Shown piece after piece: positions 1-8,960 of a stretch of DNA of 64,000 bases. The DNA comes from Cylindrospermopsis curvispora GIHE-G1 (GTDB taxonomy: Bacteria > Cyanobacteriota > Cyanobacteriia > Cyanobacteriales > Nostocaceae): positions 496,001 through 560,000 of the forward strand of contig NZ_CP060822.1 of the NCBI RefSeq assembly GCF_014489415.1. The letters run 5' to 3'. Every line of letters starts with the position of its first letter. Position 1 is the first letter of the stretch. Under the pieces are notes generated by a model. The model did not search any database. It saw only the letters and a program-made list of their open reading frames with translations, and had not been told where the DNA came from. A program made the translations under genes and the position numbers.

Positions 1-255
1 AAGTATGGAACCAATTTGTTTTAGCCAGTAAATAATAGTTGTATGATGAACGCCTTTATCGCGTTCAATTGCTCTAAATCCCATACCGTTAATATAAGAG
101 CGCAGGCAACTTTGTTTAACTTCTTCTGAATAACCTTTAGGTGGACTATAGACATCGATAAATTGACGACCACAATCAACACAAATGTGATTTTGTTTAC
201 CTCGACGTTTGCCATTCTTTCTGATTTTGGAAGACCCGCAGTTTGGACAATGCAC
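1..255 (-). CDS. insA: IS1-type transposase InsA, N-terminal part (runs off window)
   Basis: The frame opens with GTG at 255 and is uninterrupted to base 1 (85 codons). It carries two Cys pairs, CPNC at residues 3-6 and CVDC at 25-28, forming a zinc ribbon. A helix-turn-helix-like stretch follows (around GMGFRAIERDKGVHHTTI). This is the DNA-binding half typical of IS1 InsA, which binds the IS ends. The ATG-initiated frame at 21-215 is a shadow. The DDE part (InsB) would lie outside the window. Confidence 0.75.
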   Translation of the reverse strand, partial: MHCPNCGSSKIRKNGKRRGKQNHICVDCGRQFIDVYSPPKGYSEEVKQSCLRSYINGMGFRAIERDKGVHHTTIIYWLKQIGSIL

Positions 256-294
256 AGTAGATTACCTCAATTCATACCTCTATTATGCAACGCC
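1..294 (-). mobile_element. IS1-family insertion sequence, partial at window edge
   Basis: The InsA-like reading frame at the edge is followed outward by a short untranslated stretch ending near 294 in GGCGTTGCATAATAGAGG (minus strand), which is a plausible terminal inverted repeat. The element cuts into the downstream end of a membrane-protein frame. The other IS end lies outside the window, so the boundary is an estimate. Confidence 0.6.
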
Positions 295-488
295 AAAATT
301 CCTAAAACTTGACGAGTAATATCTGGTTCCCAAACTCGAAAGTGTAAAAAAAGTAGTCCGCTGAATAGAATGTAAGCTGTAAACAGCAATGCTAATTCAC
401 TGACTAATTTGCTCCCTACAACGAACTGCTTTCTATCTAAGGTCTGTATTTCCGACATAAAGGTATCTGTTATTTTATTTAAGGTCAT
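267..488 (-). pseudogene. Membrane-protein N-terminus truncated by the IS1 element
   Basis: The ATG at 488 overlaps the wecE stop as ATGA, so it was probably the next gene of the polysaccharide operon and translationally coupled. About 65 residues remain: a polar N-terminus (MTLNKITDTFMSEIQTLDRK), then one hydrophobic segment (LVSELALLFTAYILFSGLLFL). The last residues are read from the IS end. The family cannot be named from this piece. A multi-spanning glycosyltransferase or flippase would fit the context, but that is a guess. Confidence 0.55.
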
Positions 489-1630
489 AGTAGCTTGTTG
501 CAAAGAAACCTATTAACACTTTCAACAGTGGCTTCAATTTGTGAGAATTCTAGTTGGGGAAACATAGGCAATCTTAACAGACAATCCGAAAGATGATTGG
601 TATTTTCCATGGAACCGTGAACTTTTGTTAGGCGATGACCTGCTGGAGAACTATGTAGCGGAACATAATGAAACACCGCATTAATCCCCTGAGATTTTAG
701 CATCTTAATTAGTTGGGTACGAGTTTCTAAATCCTCCACAAGAATATAATACATGTGTCCGTTGTGCTGGCAATGGTCAGGAACAATTGGACGACGCAAT
801 TTACCAGCTTTTTCTAATGGCTCTAGCAGTTGATGATAATATCCCCACACTTTTAAACGACTTTTAATAATCTCTTTTGCTTCCTCAAATTGAGCATATA
901 AAAAAGCAGCAATTAATTCTCCAGGTAGGTAGCTAGAACCTTTATCTATCCATGTGTATTTATCAACCTCTCCTCTAAAAAACTGGCTACGGTTTGTTCC
1001 TTTTTCTCTGATGATTTCCGCTTCCTCTATAAACCTGGGGTTATTAATCACTAATGCACCCCCTTCACCAGAAATAATATTTTTGGTTTCATGAAAACTA
1101 AAACAACCCAAATCCCCAAAACTACCCAAGGGTTTGCCTTTGTAATATGCTAGCAATCCCTGGGCCGCATCTTCAATTAAGAGTAGGTTATTCTTGGTGG
1201 CAATTGACTTCAGGGTATCCATTTCACAACCCACTCCCGCATAATGCACGGGTACAATGGCACGGGTACGAGGGGTGATTGCTGCTTCTACTAAAGTTTC
1301 ATCTAAATTGAGAGTGTCATACCTAATATCAACAAATACCGGCACTGCTCCTCTGAGTACAAAAGCATTAGCTGTGGAAACAAAGGTATAACTGGGCATA
1401 ATCACCTCATCCCCTGGTTCCAGTTCGCCTAAAATGGCTGACATTTCTAATGCAGCAGTACAAGAATGAGTTAACAGAGCTTTATGACAGTTGGTCTGAT
1501 TTTCTAACCAACGATGGCATTTTTGTGTAAATTGACCATCTCCAGCAAGTTGTCCTGCGTGGTGAGCTTGGCTGATGTACCAAAGCTCTTTTCCAGTCAT
1601 ATAGGGTTTGTTAAAAGGTATTTTATTCAT
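485..1630 (-). CDS. wecE: dTDP-4-amino-4,6-dideoxygalactose transaminase (WecE/RffA family)
   Basis: PLP-dependent sugar aminotransferase of the DegT/DnrJ/EryC1 fold. The family converts dTDP-4-keto-6-deoxyglucose plus glutamate to dTDP-Fuc4N for surface glycans. Length is about 381 residues, as in enterobacterial WecE. Hallmarks are GDEVIMPSYTFVSTANAF, EDAAQG near 153-158 and FSFHETKN with the Schiff-base lysine near residue 183. MNKIPFNKP is chosen as start (1630) because family members begin MIPFN. A start at 1657 would overlap the upstream gene. Downstream it overlaps the truncated membrane gene by ATGA. Confidence 0.9.
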   Translation of the reverse strand: MNKIPFNKPYMTGKELWYISQAHHAGQLAGDGQFTQKCHRWLENQTNCHKALLTHSCTAALEMSAILGELEPGDEVIMPSYTFVSTANAFVLRGAVPVFVDIRYDTLNLDETLVEAAITPRTRAIVPVHYAGVGCEMDTLKSIATKNNLLLIEDAAQGLLAYYKGKPLGSFGDLGCFSFHETKNIISGEGGALVINNPRFIEEAEIIREKGTNRSQFFRGEVDKYTWIDKGSSYLPGELIAAFLYAQFEEAKEIIKSRLKVWGYYHQLLEPLEKAGKLRRPIVPDHCQHNGHMYYILVEDLETRTQLIKMLKSQGINAVFHYVPLHSSPAGHRLTKVHGSMENTNHLSDCLLRLPMFPQLEFSQIEATVESVNRFLCNKLL

Positions 1631-1640
1631 ATTCTTTTGT

Positions 1641-2511
1641 TTATGATTTATGGGCAATAATCAATAAAGAACCACCCAGGGGTAGGGAAATGCCCAGTTT
1701 AATCAACCACCGCTCTGCATCCAAAATTTTTTCTAGCAGGTAATTTAAGGTGCTACTGATTTTGAATTCGCTGATTGGGTCATAATTCTGGGGATGATGG
1801 CGGTTTTTGACCCGAGAAATGAGCATTAAGGGGAGCAGTAAGGATACAAATGATGTGGCTTTAACTACTTTAAAACCCGCCTTTTGCAGTTTATAGATTA
1901 AGTTTTGCCTAACATACCGCCGAAAATGATGAGCATGGGTATCCGATGGACTCCATAACCAAGGATGCTGGGGAACCGTCAGTATTATACCCCCCCCCAT
2001 TTCGGGTCGCAACGTACATTTGTCTAATTACGTCTTCATCTTGTTGAATGTGTTCAATAACATCAAAGGCTCCAATAATATCAAATTCATTGGTGAAGGG
2101 TATATTACGGGCATCCATTTGAAAAAGATTAGTTTTGCATAGGCGCTCAGTTGCAAACTTGAGTCCTTCAGTAAATATTTCACTGCCAGAGGTAGTGAGA
2201 TGAGGGAGGTGTTTTTCAATTCCTTGAAGGACAAAGCCAGTTCCGCAACCGATTTCTAGGAAGGTTTGAGCGTGAGGGAAGTAGTGTTGGATGGCATAAA
2301 TTATTATGCGATTGCGAGAACGAAACCAGAAGTTTTTGGCCTCTAGTTTTGCCAGTTGGGGGAAAAATTCGGCATCAAATCCTTCACTTTCGGTTGCTAG
2401 GTCTGGTGCAAAGGTTATATTTCCTCCTATGGTTACAGGGGTATAGTTACATACGGGACAATGCCAGTCTTGGCTTTCAAATTGGCTATTGCAGTTTAAG
2501 CATTTTTTCAT
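1641..2511 (-). pseudogene. SAM-dependent methyltransferase with zinc-ribbon N-terminus, frameshifted at a G9 tract
   Basis: The first frame (2511 down to about 1990) has a zinc-ribbon (CLNCNSQF...CPVCNY) and a class I methyltransferase motif I (FLEIGCGTGFVLQGIE), then DVIEHI. At 1990-1998 a run of nine G (minus strand) throws it out of frame. The remaining third continues in another frame as GGGIILTVPQHPWLWS to a stop at 1641. Eight G would restore one continuous protein of about 289 residues. It could be a real inactive allele, a phase-variable switch or a sequencing error in a homopolymer. Likely role: methylation of a polysaccharide or lipid-linked sugar. Confidence 0.8.
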
Positions 2512-2534
2512 TTAAGTTAATAGTTTTTTTAATT

Positions 2535-2897
2535 TTATCCCCGACTACCAAAAATAATACCTAAAACTATAAAACCCATGCCAATACTTTTTGCCATGGT
2601 AATAGGTTCTTTAAAGAAGATATTGCTTAAAATTAACACGAGTACAAAAGCTAGGCTCATAAATGGGTAAGCATAGCTGAGTTGAAATTTGGTCATGGCA
2701 GCAATCCAGCTAAGAGCAGCAATGAAGGCACAAGCAAAGCCGCTAATTACCCAGGGATTGAGTAATAGTTTGATTAAGTATTGTAGTTTTTCCGTGTTTT
2801 CTTGAGGAAATGCTCCAGCCAGTTGCACTTGCCATTTAATGACAATTTGTCCGTAAACTGTGAACAGAATGGTAAAGAGTATGTAAATATGATTCAT
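2535..2897 (-). CDS. Small four-helix EamA/SMR-type transporter (ArnE/ArnF-like flippase candidate)
   Basis: The 120-residue protein has four hydrophobic segments (roughly residues 3-20, 49-68, 76-95 and 101-117) and the family pattern SYAYPFMSLAFVLVLILSNIFFKEPI in the third and fourth helices. Small multidrug-resistance-like proteins of this size beside glycan genes often help move undecaprenyl-linked sugars across the membrane. That role is inferred from context. It sits between two methyltransferase genes on the same strand. Confidence 0.7.
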   Translation of the reverse strand: MNHIYILFTILFTVYGQIVIKWQVQLAGAFPQENTEKLQYLIKLLLNPWVISGFACAFIAALSWIAAMTKFQLSYAYPFMSLAFVLVLILSNIFFKEPITMAKSIGMGFIVLGIIFGSRG

Positions 2898-2949
2898 GTA
2901 AAATGACCGTTACACTTAAATTATTGTTTCGTTGCTTCTACGTAAATAA

Positions 2950-3647
2950 TTAACGACTTTTTGTTTTTTTATTACACTTTTGTAGAAGATGAAACGGATA
3001 CATAGTGAGTTCATTGAGTACTAATCCCAAAATATTTGGAAAGTTAGTTTTGAGGAAAACATTGCGATTACCGGATCTTTGAGTTCTTGCAAGCATTGTC
3101 TGGGATTTTAGTTTACTTTCGGCTCGTGATACAAGCAGCTCTGAAACAGGATACAAAATGTTTGATATGGGATAAGTTAGTCCGGCTAAGTCTTTAATAG
3201 CAAAACCAAAAGATGATAGTTTTTGCCTGATCTCAGCAAATGTATACCTTCTGTAATGTCCTGCTATTTCATCCTCACAACCCCAGTAATCTGGGCATGA
3301 TGGAACAAGCAAAATCGCCGTACCTTTCTCATCGAGAATATTTCTTGTGGTTATAAAATAACTAGACTCTTCCTCAGTATTTAAATGCTCTAGTACCATG
3401 CAAGAGATAATTAGATCAAACTTAGATACATTTGTGATATTAAAGCATTAAGTCTTTCACAATGTTCAAGAGATTGCGGATTTATATCACATCCCATTCC
3501 AGTCCACCCTAAATCTAAAAGTATTTTGGATATAAACCCCTTGCCACAACCTACTTCTAAAAAATGGCCTGGTTTAATGATCTTTAGTCTTTCTTTTAAA
3601 TAAAGATGTTGCAGTATAGTTCCCGGTGGTAAAACTGGTAATTTCAT
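2950..3647 (-). pseudogene. Class I SAM methyltransferase, frameshifted by one base
   Basis: The ATG at 3647 overlaps the stop of the PhyH gene (ATGA). The N-terminal frame has motif I (FLEVGCGKGFISKILLDLGW) and an acidic motif II (GCDINPQS). It stops at 3411. The C-terminal frame, 2950-3399 with codons readable back to about 3437, continues with KFDLIISCMVLEHL and RRYTFAEIRQKLSSFGF. Inserting one A in the TTAATATC stretch (around 3435) joins the halves into a protein of about 232 residues. Inactive allele or sequence error cannot be told apart here. Confidence 0.75.
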
Positions 3648-4459
3648 ATTTTTCCTTCCCTACTTATCAAATATTGATCTATTCCACTGGGTACTTGAAA
3701 CTTATACCCCAAAATTTCACGCTGATGATCATTTGCTTGAAAGTCGATACCAAGAACATTAGGGATGTTAATTTGTTGTTTTAAGTAAGGTATAGTAAAA
3801 ACGTGATTAATTGCTCTTCGTGCTTTTGAAGCATTATTAATGCCCCCCCTATGAAACAGCATACAGTCGATAACAATAAAGCTACCTGCTGCTGCGGCAA
3901 CTGTTATGCTGTGATTATTAATATAAGTATCTGAAGGAAATTTTTCAGACTTATGGCTGCATGGTATTACCTGCGTTGCACCATTCAACTCAGTGAACTC
4001 ATCAACGCAAAAAAGGGCATTAATAGCTAAAGGTCTGGAACTGGTAAAATGTTGATAAGGTAAGTCTCGATGGTAGGCATCCTGGTTATAACGTTTGCCA
4101 GGGGGATTAATGATTGCATTCTGCTGATTTAAGTAAAACTTACCTTTTATTAAGGATTGAACTAATCTGGTAATAATTGGGTTTAACGCCATGTCAAGAA
4201 ATAGTTTATCAAAAGCAAGGGGTAACCTGACACCATTAAACTCATCTATTTTTTCGAGAAAAGACTTTCCATATTTTTCTACATAAGAAGAGTGAACATG
4301 GTCAAAACAGTGAGCAATTTCCTCCAGTTTACGTGAGGAATATCCAGAATCAATGACTGTATAGCCAAGATGATTGATTTCCTCTGCTGCTAACTCGATA
4401 AGATCATTATCGTTAATCTGATGTTGCTCTAAAACACCATAGTAATTTAGTCTAGACAT
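3644..4459 (-). CDS. Phytanoyl-CoA dioxygenase (PhyH)-family Fe(II)/2-oxoglutarate oxygenase
   Basis: A non-heme iron oxygenase fold is indicated by YHRDLP (His130, Asp132 of the HxD pair, counting from M at 4459) and the distal histidine in LFHRGG (about 204), with an arginine next to it for 2-oxoglutarate. Length 271 residues is normal. An upstream in-frame ATG at 4477 gives six more residues but a longer overlap with the preceding gene, so 4459 is preferred. In a glycan operon the substrate may be a sugar or lipid carrier, which is inference. Confidence 0.75.
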   Translation of the reverse strand: MSRLNYYGVLEQHQINDNDLIELAAEEINHLGYTVIDSGYSSRKLEEIAHCFDHVHSSYVEKYGKSFLEKIDEFNGVRLPLAFDKLFLDMALNPIITRLVQSLIKGKFYLNQQNAIINPPGKRYNQDAYHRDLPYQHFTSSRPLAINALFCVDEFTELNGATQVIPCSHKSEKFPSDTYINNHSITVAAAAGSFIVIDCMLFHRGGINNASKARRAINHVFTIPYLKQQINIPNVLGIDFQANDHQREILGYKFQVPSGIDQYLISREGKI

Positions 4460-5393
4460 TCGTATTATGTTCCTCAAGAATTGCTATGCCAAAACCTGTT
4501 TTACCGTAGCCGTTACCATTATAAAGCATATAATATTCCCCTTTGTGGTTAAATACAAAAGGATATTCAATCATTTCTGAATCCCAACCTTCAGTAGAAA
4601 TACTGATTCCAGATGATTCTAAGGCTAGTTCCCACCTCGCACCATCTTGACTAAAAGCATAACCAATACGGTATTTTTCTCCCCTACCACTTCTATAAGA
4701 AAACCACATTTGATAGCCTTTTTGTGAATTTCCAATTACAGTTGGTCTGGAAAAAGCTTGTGCTTTGTTAATTTCATAAGGAACACACAATCCTTGACGC
4801 TGCCAATTATGACCATCTGTAGAAAACGCATAATTAATTACGTGTAACATTTCCCCGTTACCTGCATCCCAATTTACGGTTGAACCATACCACATCTTAT
4901 ACCCTTCAACGTCATCTTTTAGAACCCAAGGATAGGATAAGCTAATAGGATCAAGCTTGTCCACACCCAAAAAAGGTGTCTCTCTGTCCAATTGTAATGT
5001 CAAATCTGGATTGACAATCAGCCTTCCTATATCGCCTCTCCAGTGACTGTTACTGGGGTTTTGCCACCCCATAAATAACATATAAGTAATACCATCAACT
5101 TGATAACAGTTTCCGATACTTACACCATCTTGGTAAAAACTACCTTCACTGCCATGAACAAAGAAAGGATTGAAGTGCCTTTGGACAATTTTGCGTTTAA
5201 CTATGTCAATATCTACGGCACCTACTGATGATCTATTTTTATTATCTCTACTACTAAAGAATATGCGGTATATATCTGCTTCTAGATGAACAGCTAAGGG
5301 ATTGCCAGCATGAGAAACTAGTTTGCAATGATGAGTAGAACTGTCAGAAGCGTACAACAGACCTAGTTTTACCCATAAGATTTTTTTCGTCAT
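4452..5393 (-). CDS. Five-bladed beta-propeller glycosidase-like protein (GH32/43-type fold)
   Basis: A 313-residue protein with repeated blade-like segments rich in W, Y and D-G-x-x-W patterns (GYKMWYGSTVNWDAGNG, STDGHNWQRQG, GYQMWFSYRSGRG, SQDGARWELA, YYMLYNGNGYGKTGFG). This is the layout seen in glycosyl hydrolase family 43/32-like proteins of O-antigen clusters, many of which have no known activity. There is no signal peptide, so it probably acts on a cytoplasmic sugar intermediate. It overlaps the PhyH gene at its 3' end. Confidence 0.65.
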   Translation of the reverse strand: MTKKILWVKLGLLYASDSSTHHCKLVSHAGNPLAVHLEADIYRIFFSSRDNKNRSSVGAVDIDIVKRKIVQRHFNPFFVHGSEGSFYQDGVSIGNCYQVDGITYMLFMGWQNPSNSHWRGDIGRLIVNPDLTLQLDRETPFLGVDKLDPISLSYPWVLKDDVEGYKMWYGSTVNWDAGNGEMLHVINYAFSTDGHNWQRQGLCVPYEINKAQAFSRPTVIGNSQKGYQMWFSYRSGRGEKYRIGYAFSQDGARWELALESSGISISTEGWDSEMIEYPFVFNHKGEYYMLYNGNGYGKTGFGIAILEEHNTNV

Positions 5394-5404
5394 ATTTTAA
5401 TTGT

Positions 5405-6064
5405 CTATATTTTAATTCTCTTACTAGGCACTTTGGAACGCTCAGCAGCTGTACCCATGTAAACACCTTCAGATTCCGCGTTAGACAGAACCAAAGAACC
5501 TGCACCAATTACACATTTATCTCCAATATTAATGTGGTCTCTAATTGTTGCATTAACTCCAATAAAACAATTTTTACCAATGTTAACTCCACCGGAAATT
5601 ACCACATGGGAGGTAATAAAGCAATTGTCACCAATTGTGGCATGATGCCCAATATGATTACCGCTCCACAGGGTGACATTATTACCAATCTTAACAAAAG
5701 GTTGAATAGTATTGTCCTCCAAAATAAAGCAGTTTTCGCCAATTGACAGATCTGGCCAGGTTGTCGCTTTGGAACTAACATAACTAATTAGCTCATAACC
5801 TTTTGCTTTTGCAGTCTCGTACTTTGCTGCTCTGACTGCATTGATTTTAGTGTAGCTAATCGCTATGAACATGGCAAATTTTTCAGGAGAATATAGTTCT
5901 TCTATGTCCTCAAAAGGTACTACTGGCAGGCCACAAAAGACTGACGTGGAAAGGTAATCCCGATCAACCGTAAAAGCCTCTACTGTATAATCACTATCAT
6001 GAGTTAAGTAGAAGTGTGAGACCTGTGCGAGGTCACCAGCACCAAAAATAATTACAGGTTTCAT
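5405..6064 (-). CDS. Sugar O-acyltransferase, PglD/NeuD-like left-handed beta-helix
   Basis: The N-terminal part (KPVIIFGAGDLAQVSHF) is the Rossmann-like domain of PglD/NeuD-type enzymes. The C-terminal half consists of hexapeptide repeats (IGENCFILEDN, VKIGNNVTLWSGNHIGHHATIGDNCFI, GVNIGKNCFIGVNATIRDHINIGDKCVIGAG), with the likely catalytic histidine in HIGHH. Such enzymes transfer acetyl or other acyl groups from CoA to an amino sugar, which suits a pathway containing WecE. MKPV at 6064 is preferred over the upstream ATG at 6082. Confidence 0.85.
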   Translation of the reverse strand: MKPVIIFGAGDLAQVSHFYLTHDSDYTVEAFTVDRDYLSTSVFCGLPVVPFEDIEELYSPEKFAMFIAISYTKINAVRAAKYETAKAKGYELISYVSSKATTWPDLSIGENCFILEDNTIQPFVKIGNNVTLWSGNHIGHHATIGDNCFITSHVVISGGVNIGKNCFIGVNATIRDHINIGDKCVIGAGSLVLSNAESEGVYMGTAAERSKVPSKRIKI

Positions 6065-6088
6065 AAACTTAGATATCAACAACTCCTA

Positions 6089-6715
6089 TTATTGTTTTCT
6101 CACAATCACAGTAAACTCATATAGATTGTAGTCATGTAAAATGGCTACGTTTTTAGAGAAGTTAGTTTTACAGTAGTCGAATAAAAAACAAGGATCTTCA
6201 TAATATAAATTGGGGCGCATCTTGTCAGCATCAGAGTATCTAGTTAAAATGTTAAATGCGAAACCATATTGACTTAAAGTAAATAAATCTTCCAAAGTGG
6301 AAAGGATATAGTCCTGCCATTCTTTATCAGTTGTACTATTTTTGACGTTAAATATCCCACTAGCTACTGTGTAATCTGAAATTGGCAAATCAGATCTGGT
6401 CCCAGAAAAAAGCACATTGGGATAATTATCATATAGTTGCTTAGCATATTCGAGCATTTCGGGCGATATGTCGTATCCAAAATAGCTAAAATCATATTTT
6501 TCACTGTTCATATAGTTTACTAATGCACCATATCCACAACCATAGTCGTTAATCGAAAAATGATCTTGACTATTACAAACTTTAAGTAACTGCTTAAATC
6601 TGAGCAACTGGGAATCTATGGAATTCCAATCAGCTCCCTGGGGGGAGGGTCCATAACTAATAAACTTTTCAGTGTAGTACCGTCCCACTTCTTTTATGAT
6701 TGACTCAAAATTCAT
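6089..6715 (-). CDS. Class I SAM-dependent methyltransferase
   Basis: A 208-residue protein with motif I NDYGCGYGALVNYM, the acidic loop FGYDISPEMLEYAKQLY and a post-core segment FAFNILTRYSDADKM. It is intact, unlike the two downstream methyltransferases. Spacing to its neighbours is about 25 bases on either side, consistent with one operon. The acceptor is unknown; a sugar hydroxyl or amino group is the natural guess. Confidence 0.8.
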   Translation of the reverse strand: MNFESIIKEVGRYYTEKFISYGPSPQGADWNSIDSQLLRFKQLLKVCNSQDHFSINDYGCGYGALVNYMNSEKYDFSYFGYDISPEMLEYAKQLYDNYPNVLFSGTRSDLPISDYTVASGIFNVKNSTTDKEWQDYILSTLEDLFTLSQYGFAFNILTRYSDADKMRPNLYYEDPCFLFDYCKTNFSKNVAILHDYNLYEFTVIVRKQ

Positions 6716-6739
6716 GATACGACATCCTGATATTTATGA

Positions 6740-7663
6740 TTATTTTGATTCATAAACACTTCTCACAATAGTGTAAGGCCGTTGCTTTGTTTCAGAGAAA
6801 ATTTTGGCTAGGTAAATTCCAATAATCCCTAAACAACAAATTGTCAACCCCCCAAGTAACCAAATCGAAACAATTAAGGAAGGCCAACCCGCTAGCAAAA
6901 CATTAAAAAATATTCTCCGAATAAGTAAAGTAATGGCAGCTGTCCCTGATATGATCGAAATTACGCTCCCCAAGTAAAAAACAAAAATTAGTGGCTTATT
7001 ACTGAAAGACGTGACAGAGTTTATAACTATAGAAAGTTTACGAAAAAAATTATAATTTGACTTGCCTTTGTAATGTTTTTGCACCATTAAAGGAACTTGC
7101 TCAAACCCTGTGATTGCCCAAAGACCAGCCAAAAATATTTCTCTTTCTCTATGCTCAAGTAGGGCTTTTACATAGCGTTGACTCATCAATCTAGCAGTAA
7201 TCAAATTGGTTGGAACTGGATAACTAGATATTAAGTTGAAAAGACTATAAAATATGTTTCCTGTAACTTTTTCAAAAAAGGAACCCTTGCGAACTTTTTG
7301 CACGCCATATACTACATCAACATCCGACAGTCTATTATAATGTTCAAAAAACAACTCAAGTAATTCTGGTTCCTCTTCTAAATCAGAGTCGATTAGGAAT
7401 ATTAAATCCCCTTTTGCATAGGATAGACCCGTCATCATGGCTTTATGGTGTCCAAAATTCCGAGATAGATCTACCACTGTGACCCTTTTATCCTCTCTGT
7501 ATAATTTAATGGCAATATCCAGTGAATCATCAGGAGAACCATCGTTGACGAAAATAATTTCGTATTCGGTAGTTAACTTGAGAGATTGTGTAGATATACG
7601 TTTGTAGAACTCAGTAATATAAGGGGATGAACAGTATAGGGTTGTGACAATTGACAAATACAT
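6740..7663 (-). CDS. Family 2 glycosyltransferase, polyprenyl-phosphate sugar transferase (GtrB/DPM-like)
   Basis: The N-terminal GT2 domain has YLSIVTTLYCSSPYI, IIFVNDGSPDDS, VVDLSRNFGHHKAMMTGL and LIFLIDSDLEEEPELL (metal-binding acidic cluster). Two hydrophobic helices close the protein (FVFYLGSVISIISGTAAITLLI and SLIVSIWLLGGLTICCLGIIGIYLA). This is the usual 307-residue form that loads a sugar on undecaprenyl phosphate at the inner membrane face. It lies one base downstream of the WbqC gene. Confidence 0.85.
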   Translation of the reverse strand: MYLSIVTTLYCSSPYITEFYKRISTQSLKLTTEYEIIFVNDGSPDDSLDIAIKLYREDKRVTVVDLSRNFGHHKAMMTGLSYAKGDLIFLIDSDLEEEPELLELFFEHYNRLSDVDVVYGVQKVRKGSFFEKVTGNIFYSLFNLISSYPVPTNLITARLMSQRYVKALLEHREREIFLAGLWAITGFEQVPLMVQKHYKGKSNYNFFRKLSIVINSVTSFSNKPLIFVFYLGSVISIISGTAAITLLIRRIFFNVLLAGWPSLIVSIWLLGGLTICCLGIIGIYLAKIFSETKQRPYTIVRSVYESK

Positions 7664-7664
7664 A

Positions 7665-8357
7665 TTAGCTAAAGGTATTCATGTATTTTTTAGCATTTTC
7701 CCCTTCATTAAAGATGAGGTCAATTACGCTTACACCATGTTCAAAAGGTGGAAACAGCTGATGGTATTCTGGGTAGTTGGAATAGTCGATGTAACTTAAT
7801 TTGATATTTGAACTCTGAAACAAGTTAGCATCAATGTAGTCGCGAGCAGACGGACCAGAAATGTACTCCGTACCCCCCGCCTGCTCACATAGGGAAATTA
7901 ACCTTTCAGTTTTACCCTCGACTATATCGTAGTCCATAGACCACGAAATTTTCGTCCTAACACCTAATATCTCACATATATTTACTATAAATTGGTAATT
8001 AATTTGGCTTAGATATATGTCCTGACAGTTCAGATATAAGCTCTCAAATGTGTTTTGATAAGTTTTAAAGTAGTTGCTACGAGTATAATTATAAGTGATG
8101 GACTTCCAGTGTTCATGTCTCCAATTTACGTCACTAACTTCAGTATCCTTAATTTTTTGGTAGTACTTACCTTTAACCTGCACTGGAATTGTTAACCAAG
8201 TTAAGCCTTTATTAGTTTTGATTTTATTACGATTGCGCCAATCTCTTTTTGTGTATTGCATATCGTCAAACAGAATAAATTCATCTACGGAATTTATCAA
8301 GTCAAAATAGCCCTTCCAAGGGATATAGTTGGATTGAACAATAGCAATCTTTTTCAT
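7665..8357 (-). CDS. WbqC family protein
   Basis: Starts MKKIAIVQSNYIPWKGYFDLIN, the typical WbqC opening, and keeps WRNRNKIKT, WLTIPV, YTRSNYF and the C-terminal SVIDLIFNEG segment. About 230 residues, normal for the family. Members sit in O-antigen and exopolysaccharide clusters; their reaction is not well defined. The open frame extends upstream to 8474, but that part reads through spacer sequence and a GT2 remnant, so 8357 is used. No clear Shine-Dalgarno is visible. Confidence 0.85.
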   Translation of the reverse strand: MKKIAIVQSNYIPWKGYFDLINSVDEFILFDDMQYTKRDWRNRNKIKTNKGLTWLTIPVQVKGKYYQKIKDTEVSDVNWRHEHWKSITYNYTRSNYFKTYQNTFESLYLNCQDIYLSQINYQFIVNICEILGVRTKISWSMDYDIVEGKTERLISLCEQAGGTEYISGPSARDYIDANLFQSSNIKLSYIDYSNYPEYHQLFPPFEHGVSVIDLIFNEGENAKKYMNTFS

Positions 8358-8416
8358 AAGGAGGTTTTTTGAGCTTTTTAGTTTTGATAATAGCTTATGC
8401 AAGGTGACCGCATTTA

Positions 8417-8671
8417 TTAACAAAAAGCCGGTCGCGTTTCCGTTAACAACGGAAATTTGTCCACTTGACAGCATTTTCTACCCCTCACCCTACTATCTTT
8501 TTGAGCCAATTCTAATATAATATCCCAAGAGCGATCGCCCCCACAATCTTCTACTAAAATAATTTCAAAGTCTTGGGTGATTTGCTCCAAGGAATGTTTT
8601 AACCTCTCATAGAGAACGCCAAGACATCCCTCAGCTTTATACACTGGAATAACAACAGATAAATGAGGCAT
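8417..8671 (-). pseudogene. Family 2 glycosyltransferase, 5' fragment
   Basis: The first 60 or so residues are a clean GT2 N-terminus (HLSVVIPVYKAEGCLGVLYERL, FEIILVEDCGGDRSWDIILELAQKDSRV). After that the homology stops and about 20 unrelated residues lead to a stop. A family member needs some 300 residues, so this is a remnant. It shows the glycan cluster once extended further upstream. Confidence 0.7.
8437..8455. repeat. Perfect small hairpin at the glycosyltransferase break
   Basis: TTTCCGTT and AACGGAAA are perfectly complementary around a 3-base loop. The hairpin lies in the 125 bases between the GT2 fragment and the WbqC start. It could be a terminator-like structure without a T-run or the end of a lost insertion. 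Confidence 0.5.
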
Positions 8672-8764
8672 TAGAAACCGTTATTTGTAATTTTGTAATT
8701 AGGGGTTTAAGGCGAAAACTTCATATAGAAGACCAACTCTGTTATGCAGAAATTTCGTAGTAGC

Positions 8765-8960
8765 TTATGCTAATAAAGGCGATCGCTGGCTGTGGGCATC
8801 ACAGGTTAGATTATCCTTACCTGGAGACTGTCCCCGGCTGGGCAATAATTCGCCGACAAGTTCGCGCCTGGTTAAAAGCGGGAGTGATGGATGGTAAGCA
8901 GTTCCAACATCTGAGGGTACGCTACAGGGATATGAATAGTTACAAGGCATGGGTGTAGAA
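8765..8960 (+). pseudogene. Group II intron reverse transcriptase, internal fragment
   Basis: The translation around 8800-8900 contains LETVPGWAIIRRQVRAWLKAGVMDGKQF, the segment that in group II intron-encoded proteins lies just before the QGGVISPLL motif. The motif itself is absent and the frame runs into unrelated sequence. No start or catalytic YADD is present, so this is a remnant. Confidence 0.65.
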
